Source: Streptomyces sp. P3 (GTDB lineage: Bacteria; Actinomycetota; Actinomycetes; Streptomycetales; Streptomycetaceae). From it: a DNA stretch of 64,000 nucleotides. The notes below the pieces were generated by a model. It worked only from the letters and a program-made list of their open reading frames with translations. It was not told where the DNA came from and ran no database searches. Below are positions 43,438 through 54,303 of the stretch, piece by piece. Within the stretch, counting starts at the first letter, position 1; every line of letters begins with the position of its first letter. Made by a program: the position numbers and the translations under genes. The stretch covers positions 7,688,001-7,752,000 of the forward strand of contig NZ_CP028369.1 of assembly GCF_003032475.1 (NCBI RefSeq), written 5' to 3'.

Positions 43438-44872
43438 CCACCGCCCGCACCATTCCCGAACTGGTGCTGAGCTCGGCCGAACGGTTCGGCGACGCCGAGG
43501 CCGTCGTGGACGGCGAGGTGCGCCTCACCTTCCGCGACCTGGCCGACCGGGTCCGCCGCACCGCCGGGGCGTTCGCCTCGGCGGGCGTCGGCCCGGGCGA
43601 CCGGGTGGCGCTGTGGGCGCCCAACTCCGCCGAGTGGATCGTCGCCGCGTTCGGCCTGCTCACGGCAGGCGGGGTGCTGGTGCCGGTGAACACCCGTTTC
43701 CTCGACGAGGAGGCCCACGACATCGTGGTACGCAGCGGCGCCAAGGCGCTGCTCGTCCAGAACGGCTTCCTGGACCGGGAGTTCACCGGTCCGCCCGGCG
43801 TTCGCGTCATCGACCTGAAGACCTCCGGCTTCCTCGCCTCCGGTGACCCGGCGGAACCCAGGAGCAGCGAGGACGACCTGGCGGACATCGTCTTCACCTC
43901 CGGCACGACAGGCCGCCCCAAGGGCGTGATGAGCACGCACGGCCAGACGCTGCGCCTGTACACCGAGTGGTGCGACCTGGCCCGGCTCCGGCAGGGCGAC
44001 CGGTACCTGATCGTCAACCCCTTCTTCCACATCTTCGGCTACAAGGCGGGCCTGGTCGCGTCGATGATCCGGGGCGCCACCGTCCTCCCGGTCGCCGTCT
44101 TCGACGTGGACCGGGTGCTGGACCTGGTGGAGAAGGAACGGGTGACCGTCCTGCCCGGACCGCCGACCCTGTACCACTCCCTCCTGGAGGCCGGCGCGGA
44201 CCGTGACCTGTCCTCGCTGCGGGTCGCGGTGACCGGGGCGGCGGACATCCCGGTCGAGCTGGTCCGGCGCATCACCACCGAGCTGCCGTTCACACACCTG
44301 ATGACCGGCTACGGCCTCACCGAGGCCGGCACCGTCACCGCCTCCCGCCCCGGCGACCCCTACGAGGCCGTCGCCACCACCGTCGGCAGGCCGTGCGAGG
44401 GCTTCGAGGTGCGCGTCGCCGAGGACGGGGAGGTACTCGTCCGGGGCTACGCCGTCATGCGCGGCTACCTCGACGACCCCGAGGCCACCGCCGAGACCGT
44501 CGACGCCGACGGCTGGCTGCACACCGGCGACCTCGGCGCACTGGACTGTGAGGGCCGCCTGCGGATCGTCGGCCGCAAGAAGGACATGTTCGTGGTCGGC
44601 GGCTTCAACGCCTACCCCGCCGAGATCGAGGGCTTCCTGCTGAGACACCCGGCCGTCGCCCAGGTCGCCGTCATCGGCGTGCCCGACGAGCGGCTGGGCC
44701 AGGTCGGCAAGGCCTTCGTGGTCGCGCGCACCGGGTTCGCCGGGATCACGGAGGCCGGGCTGATCGCCTGGGCGCGCGAGCGGATGGCCGGCTTCAAGGT
44801 GCCCCGCCATGTCGAGTTCCGCACCGAACTGCCGCTGAACGCCACCGGAAAGGTGATGAAGGACCAACTGTC

Positions 44873-44876
<4 letters not shown>
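43434..44876 (+). CDS. AMP-forming acyl-CoA ligase (FadD3-like)
   Basis: A 480-residue ANL ligase with FTSGTTGRPKG, YGLTEAG, GWLHTGDLG, VVGGFNAYPAEIEGFLL and the C-terminal Lys (NATGKVMKDQL). It resembles the 5785-7359 ligase more than the other two in the island, sharing HGQTLR, FFH-x-FGYKAG and LPGPPTLYH-type segments. The start and stop overlap the neighbouring genes by 4 bp each. It feeds straight into the mutase genes, so its product or a derivative may be the mutase substrate (inference). Confidence 0.9.
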
Positions 44877-46449
<1,573 letters not shown>

Positions 46450-46450
<1 letters not shown>

Positions 46451-46851
46451 TGACCGCACCGGTGCGCGTACTCGTCGCCAAGCCCGGCCTGGACGGCCAC
46501 GACCGGGGCGCGAAGCTGGTCGCCCGCGGCCTGCGGGACGCCGGGTTCGAGGTGGTGTACACCGGCATCCGGCACCGCGTGGACGACATCGCCGTCACCG
46601 CCGTGCAGGAGGACGTCGCCCTGGTCGGCCTGTCCATCCTCTCCGGCGCCCACCTCACCCTCACCCGCCGCACGGTCGACGCGCTGCGCGCCGCGGGCGG
46701 CGACGACATCCCCGTCGTGGTCGGCGGCACCATCCCCGCCTCGGACGTGGCGCGGCTGCGGGAGGCCGGGGCAGCCGGGGTCTACCCCACGGGCACCCCG
46801 CTCGACGCGATCGTCGCGGACATCCGCGCCCTGACAGCCCCGGAGGACTGA
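46450..46851 (+). CDS. B12-dependent acyl-CoA mutase, small (cobalamin-binding) subunit
   Basis: A 133-residue cobalamin-binding domain with the DxHxxG signature (GLDGHDRG), the SILSGAHL Ser segment and the VVVGGTIP Gly pair. It supplies adenosylcobalamin to the large subunit. The split large/small arrangement matches isobutyryl-, hydroxyisobutyryl- and ethylmalonyl-type mutases rather than the fused form. No MeaB-type G-protein chaperone is in the window. Confidence 0.93.
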
Positions 46852-46852
46852 C

Positions 46853-47809
46853 ATGCGAGTCGGAGTGATGAGCGGCCCCGAACGGGGAAATGCCGCGCAC
46901 AAGGCGGCCCGCATGGCCGACGACGCCCGGTGGGCCGAGGAGGCCGGGTTCGACACCGTGTGGGTGCCCCAGGTGCCGACCGACTTCGACGCCCTCACCG
47001 CCATCGCCCTCATGGGCCAGGCCACCGAGCGCATCGAACTGGGCACGGCCGTCGTACCGGTCCACGCCCAGCACCCCATCGCGCTGGCCCGCCAGGCCGT
47101 GTCCGCACAGGCGGCGGCGGGCGGCCGGCTCACGCTCGGCGTCGGCGCCTCGCACCACTGGATCGTCCGGGACATGCTGGGCCTGCCGTACGAGAAGCCC
47201 GCGGCGTACACCCGCGCCTACCTGGAGGTGCTCAACTCGGCGCTGTCCGGCGACGGTTCGGTGGACATCGAGAACGACGTCTTCCGCGTCCACAACCCGC
47301 TCACCATCGCCCCGCTCACCTCCCTGCCGGTCCTGACGGCGGCGCTCGGCCCGGTGATGCTGCGCATCGCGGGGGAGTACACCGACGGCACGGTCCTGTG
47401 GATGGCGGACGAGCGGTCGGTCGCCGAGCACGTCGTCCCGACGATCACCAGGGCCGCCGAGGCCGCGGGCCGCCCGGCACCCCGCATCGTCGCCGGCATC
47501 CCGGTGTGTCTGTGCGCACCGCACGAGGCCGACGCCGCGCGCGAGCGCGCCAACCGCATCCTCGGCGAGGCCGAGGTGTCCCCCAACTACCAGCGGCTGC
47601 TGGAGTACGGCGACGCGCGTGACGTCGGCGACCTGTGCGCGGCGGGTGACGAGGCGGCCATCCGGGCCCGCTTCCGGCGCTTCGCCGACGCGGGCGTGAC
47701 CGACCTGTCCGTCCGCCTGCTGCCCATCGGCAACGGCCGCGACGAACTCGTCGCCTCCAAGCTGCGCACCCGTGACGCCGTCGCCGCGATCGCGGCGGAC
47801 CTGCGGTGA
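46853..47809 (+). CDS. LLM-class (luciferase-like) flavin/F420-dependent oxidoreductase
   Basis: A 318-residue luciferase-like monooxygenase-family protein with the typical (beta/alpha)8 start (AEEAGFDTVWVPQVPTDFDALTAIALM), ELGTAVVPVHAQHP and GRLTLGVGASHHW motifs. In actinomycetes many such proteins use F420 rather than FMN. A Baeyer-Villiger-like, desaturating or alcohol-oxidising role is possible. ATG 46853 follows the mutase stop by one base. Confidence 0.88.
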   Translation: MRVGVMSGPERGNAAHKAARMADDARWAEEAGFDTVWVPQVPTDFDALTAIALMGQATERIELGTAVVPVHAQHPIALARQAVSAQAAAGGRLTLGVGASHHWIVRDMLGLPYEKPAAYTRAYLEVLNSALSGDGSVDIENDVFRVHNPLTIAPLTSLPVLTAALGPVMLRIAGEYTDGTVLWMADERSVAEHVVPTITRAAEAAGRPAPRIVAGIPVCLCAPHEADAARERANRILGEAEVSPNYQRLLEYGDARDVGDLCAAGDEAAIRARFRRFADAGVTDLSVRLLPIGNGRDELVASKLRTRDAVAAIAADLR

Positions 47810-48843
47810 ACGGTCCGCTGGCCGGCCTGCGCGTCCTGGAGGTCGGCCACATCCTCGCCGGCCCGTACGCCACCATGCTGCTCGCCGACCTGGGTGCCCG
47901 GGTGACCAAGATCGAACCGCCGGGCGGCGACCTGTCCCGGCAGGTCTCCGACGCCTACTTCGCCAGCCTCAACCGGAACAAGCGCTCGGTCCGCGTGGAC
48001 CTGTCGGCTCCGGCCGGCCAGGACCGGCTGCACGAGCTGGTTCGCGACGCCGACGCCCTGCTGGTCAACCTCAAACCGTCCGCCGTCGAGCGCTTCGGTC
48101 TGACCTACGAGGCGCTGAAGCCCTACAACGAGCGCCTGGTGTGCGTGGCCGTCACCGGCTGGGGCATGGACGCGGGCGACCTGCCCGCCTTCGACTACGT
48201 CGTCCAGGCGGCCACCGGTGTCGCGGCCATGACGGGCGACCCGGACGGACCGCCCGCGCTGCCCGGCTACTCCTCGGTCGACAACTCGGCCGGAATGGCG
48301 GCCGCTCTGGGACTGCTGGCGCAGATCGTCTCCGGACGCGGCGGCCAGATCGAGGTGTCGCTGCGCGACGTGATGCTCTCGCAGCTGAACTACCACGTCG
48401 CGGCCTGGCTCAACGACGGCAGGGCCCCGCGCCGCCTCGGAGGGGCCCACGCCCACTACGTCCCCGCCCAGCTCTTTCCCACCGCCGAGGGACACCTGGC
48501 CCTCTTCATCACCCACGACGGCTTCTGGCGTGCCTTCGCCGCCGAGGCCGGCATCGAGGGCTACCCGACGATGGCCGAGCGTACGGCCCGCCGGGAGGAG
48601 GTGGTGGCCGCGGTGACGAAAGCGCTCGCCGCCGACTCGGCGGTGAGCTGGGAGCGCCGGCTGCGTCCGCTGGGCGTCCCGGCCGCCGCCGTACGCACGC
48701 TGCCCCAGGCACTCGTCGAGTTTCCCGACGCCGTCGTGCGGGCCGGTGAACACCGCCTGGTCGCGAGCCCGTTCCGGATCGCCGGGCACCATCCGTCGTA
48801 CGGCCCGCCGCCGCGCCTGGGAGAACACGGCGACCTGCTCTGA
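47806..48843 (+). CDS. Family III CoA-transferase (CaiB/BaiF type)
   Basis: A 345-residue CaiB/BaiF protein, shorter than its two paralogues. The N-terminal LEVGHILAGPYATMLLADLGARVTKIE, a NRNKRSVRVDL segment and the putative catalytic Asp in AFDYVVQAATG are visible. It begins at GTG 47806 overlapping the LLM stop (GTGA) and is the last gene of its operon, before a strong hairpin. Confidence 0.87.
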   Translation: MNGPLAGLRVLEVGHILAGPYATMLLADLGARVTKIEPPGGDLSRQVSDAYFASLNRNKRSVRVDLSAPAGQDRLHELVRDADALLVNLKPSAVERFGLTYEALKPYNERLVCVAVTGWGMDAGDLPAFDYVVQAATGVAAMTGDPDGPPALPGYSSVDNSAGMAAALGLLAQIVSGRGGQIEVSLRDVMLSQLNYHVAAWLNDGRAPRRLGGAHAHYVPAQLFPTAEGHLALFITHDGFWRAFAAEAGIEGYPTMAERTARREEVVAAVTKALAADSAVSWERRLRPLGVPAAAVRTLPQALVEFPDAVVRAGEHRLVASPFRIAGHHPSYGPPPRLGEHGDLL

Positions 48844-48863
48844 TGCCGCCCGATCCGGCGGAA

Positions 48864-48899
48864 GGGGGCCTGACCCGTGCTTCGGCGGGTCGGGCCCCC
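48864..48899. terminator. Bidirectional terminator between convergent operons
   Basis: A 14-bp stem (48864-48877 with 48886-48899, one T-G wobble) with an 8-nt TGCTTCGG loop. It lies between the CoA-transferase stop (48843) and the stop of the secreted protein gene (48908). Confidence 0.72.
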
Positions 48900-48907
48900 G
48901 GCCGGTG

Positions 48908-50824
48908 TCAGGTCCCGTTCGCCGGCTGGTGGTAGGTCCGCCCGCCGACGGTCGTGGTCAGGGTGCCGGCCGCCTGGAAGACCGTGTCCCACAGGTCGAT
49001 CGTCAGGTGGAAGCCATCGGCGCCGGTCTTCTTGGTGGCCAGTGTCCTGCCCTTCGGCCCGGTCTTGACCAGGTCCGAGCTCCAGTCGAGGGTGGTGAGG
49101 GTGGAGCTGCGGCTGACACGGGTCACGCTCTCGGTGCCGTCGAGGAAGGTCCGGCCGTCGTCCGAGTAGTGCGTGTAGCGCAGTGACACCGTCTTCACAC
49201 CGGTTTTGGCGTCGTCGTCCCACACGATGTCGACCTTCGCGCCGCCGGACGCCTTCCCGCGCAGGGTGTAGGTGCCCTGGGGCGGGTAGGGCCGCTCCGG
49301 AACCGCGCTGCCCGGGACGTAGGGCGTGCCCCACGGCAGTTCGTCAAAGACCGGCTTCACCGGCCGGGCGCGTACCGGCTCACGCTCGACCAGCTCCGCG
49401 AGCATCAGCCGGGTACGGCGGCCGCCCGGCTCCTCGGACACGGGGCAGGGCAGCGGGTTCGCTCCGCCGCAGGCGGGCGCCGACACCAGGCGCTCGTGGT
49501 AGACGACCGCCGTCCCGTCCGGGGACCAGCGCGGATCGGCACCCGCGTTCCAGTTCGCGGAGGTGTTCGCGTAGTTGAGCCGCTGGCCCTGATAGCGGCC
49601 GCGGTCACCGTGACGGTCGATGAGGTAGGGCTGGAAGAAGCGCCGGTCGCCGTTGTTGCGCACGGAGGAGACCGCCGAGGTGCTCAGCAGGTCGGTGATC
49701 GGAGGGATGCCGCTCATGCCGGACATGAAGGCCATGCGGTCGCTGCCCCGGGTGTCCAGCGCCACGATCCACCGGTCGTCCGGGGACGAGTCCATGGGGT
49801 CGGTGTACTCGGGGTCGGACGTCACCCTGCGGACCTTGCCGGTGTGCAGGTCGGCGGCCATGAGGTCCATGTTGGACGATTCGGCGGGGAAACCGACGTA
49901 GAAGACCTCCCTGCCGTCCTTCGAGAAGCCGCGCAGCTCGCCGACGGAGGGCACCGAGGCGTCGAACACGAGCTTCGAGGAGTCCTCGGGGTCGACGTGC
50001 ACCGGCTGTTCGGTGGTGGCGGAGTCGAACATGCGGGTGACCTTTTCCAGGTCGTAGCGGGGCACCCGCGGTGTGCCCGTCGTGGGGGACGGGTCGAACC
50101 TCAGCCGCGCGAAGTAGCCGTACTGGTCGAACCGTCCGGCCGTGATCGAGGTGGCGTTGAATCCGAGGTGCACCTGGTCGGGGTGCAGGCGCAGTTCCCG
50201 GATCGTGCCGCCGGCACCCGAACCGTCGGCCTCGGTGTTCCAGTGGATCGGGTGGACGCGCACGCGGGCCGGGGTGCAGGCCGCGGACGCGAGCCGGTAG
50301 GGGCCGCAGTCGAGGATGTTCGTCCCCCACAGCACCCGCCGGCCGTCGGCGAAGGGCTGCGGGTAGCTGATGTCGGGGTTCATGCCCTGCTTGTTCTCAG
50401 GCGGTGTGCCGCACGTGAGGCATTTCCACGCGTCGCCGTTCGGGAAGGTCTTCCCGTCCGTCCGTACGGCGATCAGCTGGCTTCCGCTGTAGACCCGCGC
50501 CGGGTCTGGCGCGGCCGGGGCGCCGGTGAAGGTCACGTTGGCGGTGACCACGCGGCCCTCCGGAAGGAAGCCCCCGGCCCGCATCGTGGCCCCCCAGTCG
50601 GCCGACACACAGCCGGTTCCGCGTGGGTTCACGGCGCGGGTGCAGGATCCGGCCTCGTGCGAGGGGGCGGTCGGCGGCAGCGGCAGCCTCTTCACCCTGA
50701 TCCGCTCGGGAGCGGGAGGAGGCGGAACGGCCGAGGAGGCCGGGGCGGCCTGAGCCGGGGACAGGAAGGCGGTGATGCCGACAAGCGCCACCAGGGCGGC
50801 AAGGCCTCTGGGTCTCGTGCGCAT
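48908..50824 (-). CDS. Large secreted beta-propeller (TolB/WD40-like) protein, possibly saponin-hydrolase-like
   Basis: A 638-residue exported protein with a Sec signal peptide (about residues 1-26, ending SPAQA). A paired-Cys-rich N-terminal part (CTRAV, GTGCVSADW, WKCLTCG, ILDCGPY, SAACTP) is followed by propeller-like repeats such as ELRGFSKDGREVFYVGF, TDPMDSSPDDRWIVALD and DPRWSPDGTAVVYHE. From memory, this layout recalls fungal saponin hydrolases; I cannot confirm that without a search. It is co-transcribed (19-bp gap) with the SDR at 50844 under a perfect island palindrome, so the extracellular protein is part of the regulon. AAGGAG precedes ATG 50824. Confidence 0.72.
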   Translation of the reverse strand: MRTRPRGLAALVALVGITAFLSPAQAAPASSAVPPPPAPERIRVKRLPLPPTAPSHEAGSCTRAVNPRGTGCVSADWGATMRAGGFLPEGRVVTANVTFTGAPAAPDPARVYSGSQLIAVRTDGKTFPNGDAWKCLTCGTPPENKQGMNPDISYPQPFADGRRVLWGTNILDCGPYRLASAACTPARVRVHPIHWNTEADGSGAGGTIRELRLHPDQVHLGFNATSITAGRFDQYGYFARLRFDPSPTTGTPRVPRYDLEKVTRMFDSATTEQPVHVDPEDSSKLVFDASVPSVGELRGFSKDGREVFYVGFPAESSNMDLMAADLHTGKVRRVTSDPEYTDPMDSSPDDRWIVALDTRGSDRMAFMSGMSGIPPITDLLSTSAVSSVRNNGDRRFFQPYLIDRHGDRGRYQGQRLNYANTSANWNAGADPRWSPDGTAVVYHERLVSAPACGGANPLPCPVSEEPGGRRTRLMLAELVEREPVRARPVKPVFDELPWGTPYVPGSAVPERPYPPQGTYTLRGKASGGAKVDIVWDDDAKTGVKTVSLRYTHYSDDGRTFLDGTESVTRVSRSSTLTTLDWSSDLVKTGPKGRTLATKKTGADGFHLTIDLWDTVFQAAGTLTTTVGGRTYHQPANGT

Positions 50825-50843
50825 GGGACTCCTTCGGTGGGGG

Positions 50844-51611
50844 CTACTTCGGTGGGAATCTCAACCCGCCGTCCAGGCGGACCACTTCACCGTTGAGGTA
50901 GTCGTTCTCGCACAGGTGCTGGACCAGTGCGGCGTACTCCTGGGGACGCCCCATGCGCCGGGGATGCGGCACCTGGGGTCCCCAGTAGGCCTCCAGGCGG
51001 TCGGCGCCCTTCCCGTACGCGGGTGTCAGGACGGTGCCGGGAGCGACGGAGACCACGCGGATGCCGAGCGGGGACAGGTCCCGGGCGGCGACGAGCGTCA
51101 TCGCGCTCACCCCGCCCTTCGCCGCGGCGTACGGCAGCTGACCGACCTGGCCCTCGTAGGCCGCGATGGACGACGTCGTGACGATCACGCCACGCCCGCC
51201 GTCCTCGCCCCGGGGGGAGGTGCGCGCGATGGCCACGGCTGCCATGCGCATGACATTGAAGACGCCGGTGAGATAGACGTCGACGGTTGTGCGGAACGCG
51301 GCGAGGCCCAGGGGGGACCCGTCCTTGCCGACCAGCCGTCCGCCGCCGGCCGGGCCGCCGTGACAGTCGACGGCGATCCGGAACTCGCCCGCCTGCTCGG
51401 CTGCTTCCACCGCGGCGGCCACCGCGTCCTCGTCCGTGGCGTCGGTGCGGACGTACCGCACACCGAGCTCCGCCTCCAGTGCCTTGCCCTTGTCGTCGGC
51501 GAGGTCGGCGACCACGACCCGGGCGCCCGCCGCGTGGAGTCGCCGTACCGTCGCCTCGCCGAGGCCGCCGACGCCCCCGACCACCAGGGCCGCCGAATCA
51601 TCGATGCGCAC
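50844..51611 (-). CDS. SDR, HSD10-like 3-hydroxyacyl-CoA dehydrogenase
   Basis: A 255-residue SDR whose layout matches the HSD10 / type 2 3-hydroxyacyl-CoA dehydrogenase group: an extended insert (GKDGSPLGLAAFRTTVDVYLTG), GVIVTTSSIAAYEGQVGQLPYAAAK with catalytic Ser and Tyr/Lys, and a C-terminal LNGEVVRLDGGLRFPPK. The cofactor motif is GGVGGLG. It would oxidise a 3-hydroxyacyl-CoA with NAD. It is the first gene of the leftward operon next to the operator at 51650. Confidence 0.86.
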   Translation of the reverse strand: MRIDDSAALVVGGVGGLGEATVRRLHAAGARVVVADLADDKGKALEAELGVRYVRTDATDEDAVAAAVEAAEQAGEFRIAVDCHGGPAGGGRLVGKDGSPLGLAAFRTTVDVYLTGVFNVMRMAAVAIARTSPRGEDGGRGVIVTTSSIAAYEGQVGQLPYAAAKGGVSAMTLVAARDLSPLGIRVVSVAPGTVLTPAYGKGADRLEAYWGPQVPHPRRMGRPQEYAALVQHLCENDYLNGEVVRLDGGLRFPPK

Positions 51612-51649
51612 GTCATTCCCCTCTCTTGCGAGCAGTGCTCTGAGTGTAA

Positions 51650-51664
51650 GAGAATGGCATTCTC
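51650..51664. promoter_or_regulatory. Island operator abutting a start codon, GAGAAT-GGC-ATTCTC
   Basis: A perfect 6-3-6 palindrome in a 53-bp divergent region. Its last base directly precedes the ATG of the ligase at 51665, and it lies 38 bp from the SDR start at 51611. Regulator binding would cover the translation start and any 5' leader. Confidence 0.85.
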
Positions 51665-53101
51665 ATGAATATAGCCGTGATCCTGGAAATGGCCACCTCC
51701 GCGGGGGACCGGCCGACCGTCACGGAGGGCGGCCGCTCGCTCTCCGCGGCCGAGCTCCATCGCCTCGCACGCCACGCGGCCGACCGCTTCCGTGACCGCA
51801 CCGCGGTCCTGTACCTGGGCCCGAACCACCTCGCCTACCCCGTCGCCCTGTTCGGCGCGGCCCTGGCCGGGATCCCGTTCGTCCCCCTCAACTACCGGCT
51901 CGGCGAAGAGCAGTCGCACGCCCTGATCGCCCGGCACCCCGGTGCGCACGTGCTGCGTCCGGCCGACCTCGACGCGCTGCTGACCCCGACGCCGGGCCAG
52001 GCCGAAGGGCGGCCCGTCCCCGAGGACCGCGACGCCACCGCCGTGGTCCTCTACACCAGCGGCACCACCGCCGCCCCCAAGGCGGCCCTGCTGCGCCACC
52101 GCCATCTGCTCGCCTACGTCTTCAACACCCAGGACTTCGGCTCGGCCGAGGCCTCCGACGCGACGCTGGTGGCTCTCCCGCCCTACCACGTGGCCGGCCT
52201 GATGAACCTGCTGACGAACCTGTACGCCGGTCGCCGCGTCGTCTACCAGGCGGCCTTCGGCCCGGCCGACTGGCTGGCCACGGTGCGCCGGGAGCGGGTC
52301 ACCCATGCCATGGTCGTCCCCACCATGCTCGCCCGGATCACCGACGAACTCGCGGACGCGGAGGCCGGTGTGCCCGACCTGCGCAGCCTCGCCTACGGCG
52401 GAGCGCGCTGCCCCCGCCCGGTGGTGGAGCGGGCCCTGCGGCAGTTCCCGCGGACCGGGTTCGTCAACGCCTACGGGCTGACCGAGACCGCCTCGTCCGT
52501 CTGCGTACTGGGCCCCGACGACCACTGGAGGGCGATCGCCTCCGACGACCCGGCGGTACGGGCCCGTCTCGGCTCCGTCGGCCGGCCGCTGCCCGGCGTG
52601 GAGGTCGAGATCCGAAGCGAGCGCGGGACCCGGCTCCAACCCGGTGAGACGGGGCTGGTCTTCGTGCGCGGGGAGCAGATCTCCGGCGAGTACGCGGAGC
52701 CGGACGCAGGAGCGGACGGTGACGGCTGGTTCGCCACCCGCGACCGGGGCCGCCTGGACCAGGACGGTTACCTCTTCATCGAGGGGCGCGCCGACGACAC
52801 CATCATCCGGGGCGGGGAGAACATCGCCCCCGCCGAGATCGAGGACGTCCTGCTCCAGTACCCGGGGGTGCGCGAGGCAGCCGTACTGGGGCTGCCCGAC
52901 CCGGAGTGGGGGCAGCGTCTGGTCGCGGTGCTGGTCGGAGCCGGTGACCCGGACGAGATCCGCTCCTTCGCCAAGCAGCGCCTGCGGTCGGCCAAGACCC
53001 CGGACACCGTCGTCTTCCGCCCCGAACTGCCTCGCACCCCCACCGGAAAGCTTCTGCGCCGCACCCTGGTCGCCGAACTGGAAGAGGCCGCCGATGCCTG
53101 A
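51665..53101 (+). CDS. AMP-forming acyl-CoA ligase
   Basis: A 478-residue ANL ligase with YTSGTTAAPKA, YGLTETASS, DGWFATRDRG and GRADDTIIRGGENIAPAEIEDVLL and the C-terminal PRTPTGKLLRRTL. The ATG at 51665 gives the family-like start MNIAVILEMA, but the palindrome occupies the bases where a Shine-Dalgarno would be; AAGAGA at about -16 to -11 is the only weak candidate. Leaderless translation or a later ATG at 51689 are alternatives. It overlaps the thiolase gene by 8 bp. Confidence 0.88.
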   Translation: MNIAVILEMATSAGDRPTVTEGGRSLSAAELHRLARHAADRFRDRTAVLYLGPNHLAYPVALFGAALAGIPFVPLNYRLGEEQSHALIARHPGAHVLRPADLDALLTPTPGQAEGRPVPEDRDATAVVLYTSGTTAAPKAALLRHRHLLAYVFNTQDFGSAEASDATLVALPPYHVAGLMNLLTNLYAGRRVVYQAAFGPADWLATVRRERVTHAMVVPTMLARITDELADAEAGVPDLRSLAYGGARCPRPVVERALRQFPRTGFVNAYGLTETASSVCVLGPDDHWRAIASDDPAVRARLGSVGRPLPGVEVEIRSERGTRLQPGETGLVFVRGEQISGEYAEPDAGADGDGWFATRDRGRLDQDGYLFIEGRADDTIIRGGENIAPAEIEDVLLQYPGVREAAVLGLPDPEWGQRLVAVLVGAGDPDEIRSFAKQRLRSAKTPDTVVFRPELPRTPTGKLLRRTLVAELEEAADA

Positions 53102-54239
53102 CGCCGTGCTCGTCGCCGCCCTGCGCACCCCGATCGGCACCGCCTTCAAGGGGAGCCTGCGCGACACGACCGCCCACGACCTGGCGGACCGTATCGTCAC
53201 GGCGGTCGCCGAAGGCCTGTCCCCGGACCTCGTGGACGATCTGATCCTCGCCGAATCGCACTACGGCGGTGGCGTCATCGCCCGCCACGCCGCCGTGACG
53301 GCCGGTCTGCCGCAGGTTCCGGGGCTCGCCCTGAACCGCCACTGCGCGGCCGGACTCGCCGCCGTCTCGACCGCGGCGGCCTCGGTGCGGGCCGGCATGG
53401 ACCGCCTGGTGCTCGCCGGCGGTGTCAACTCCGCCTCCACCGCGCCCAAGCTGTCCTTCCGGGACCGCGAGCGCTGGGTGCCGCCCTCGCACCCCGACCG
53501 CCCGGACGCCCCCAACCTCGACATGTCGATCACGGTCGGCTGGAACACCGCCGTGCGGGAGGGGCTCACCCGGGCCGAGATGGACGCATGGGCGCTGCGC
53601 TCCCACCGCAACGCGGTCCGCGCCCTCGACGAGGGCCGCTTCAAGCAGGAGACCGTGCCGGTCGACACCCCGTACGGCCTCTTCGAGGCGGACGAACACC
53701 CGCGCCGCGACACCAGCGCGGAGAAGCTGGCGGCGCTCGAGCCGCTCCACCCGGACATCGACGGCTTCTCCATCACGGCGGGCAACGCCTGCGGCGCCAA
53801 CGACGCCGCGGCGGCCGTGGCCGTGGCCGACGAGCGCCTGGCACGGGAGAGGCTCGGCCTGCCCGTGCTGGCCAGGGTGTGCTCCTGGGCCTCGGTCGCC
53901 CTGGACCCGGCCGAGACCGGTCTGACCCCGGTGCGCGCCATCCCCAAAGCCCTGGCACGGGCGGGGATGACCGTCTCCGACGTGGACCTGTTCGAGATCA
54001 ACGAGGCCTTCGCGTCGGTACCGCTCGCCGCGATCGGCCGCCTCGGACTCGACCCGGGCCTCGTGAACGTCAACGGCAGCGGCTGTTCACTGGGCCACCC
54101 GGTGGCCGCGACCGGGACCCGCATGGTCGTCACGCTCGTTCACGAGTTGCGGCGCCGGGGCGGGGGAGTGGGCGTGGCGTCGATGTGCGCGGGGGGTGGC
54201 ATGGGCTCCGCCCTGGTCCTGGACGTGCCCGCGCCGTGA
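53094..54239 (+). CDS. Thiolase (acetyl-CoA acyltransferase)
   Basis: A 381-residue thiolase with the nucleophilic Cys in NRHCAAGLAAV (about residue 86), EINEAFASVP, GHPVAATG and the C-terminal SMCAGGGMG. It would release acetyl- or propionyl-CoA from a 3-ketoacyl-CoA. It begins 8 bp before the ligase stop, so the two are translationally coupled. It is followed by a large convergent hairpin. Confidence 0.9.
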   Translation: MPDAVLVAALRTPIGTAFKGSLRDTTAHDLADRIVTAVAEGLSPDLVDDLILAESHYGGGVIARHAAVTAGLPQVPGLALNRHCAAGLAAVSTAAASVRAGMDRLVLAGGVNSASTAPKLSFRDRERWVPPSHPDRPDAPNLDMSITVGWNTAVREGLTRAEMDAWALRSHRNAVRALDEGRFKQETVPVDTPYGLFEADEHPRRDTSAEKLAALEPLHPDIDGFSITAGNACGANDAAAAVAVADERLARERLGLPVLARVCSWASVALDPAETGLTPVRAIPKALARAGMTVSDVDLFEINEAFASVPLAAIGRLGLDPGLVNVNGSGCSLGHPVAATGTRMVVTLVHELRRRGGGVGVASMCAGGGMGSALVLDVPAP

Positions 54240-54249
54240 CCGTGGCCCG

Positions 54250-54303
54250 GTGCCGCGCCAGGCAACGGTCGCCCGACGGGGCGAACGCCGCCTGGCGCGG
54301 CAC
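54250..54303. terminator. Compound bidirectional terminator
   Basis: A perfect 14-bp outer stem (54250-54263 with 54290-54303) encloses a second 6-bp hairpin (54269-54274 with 54279-54284, GACG loop). It sits between the thiolase stop and the thioesterase stop, reaching into the latter's TAG. Confidence 0.72.
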
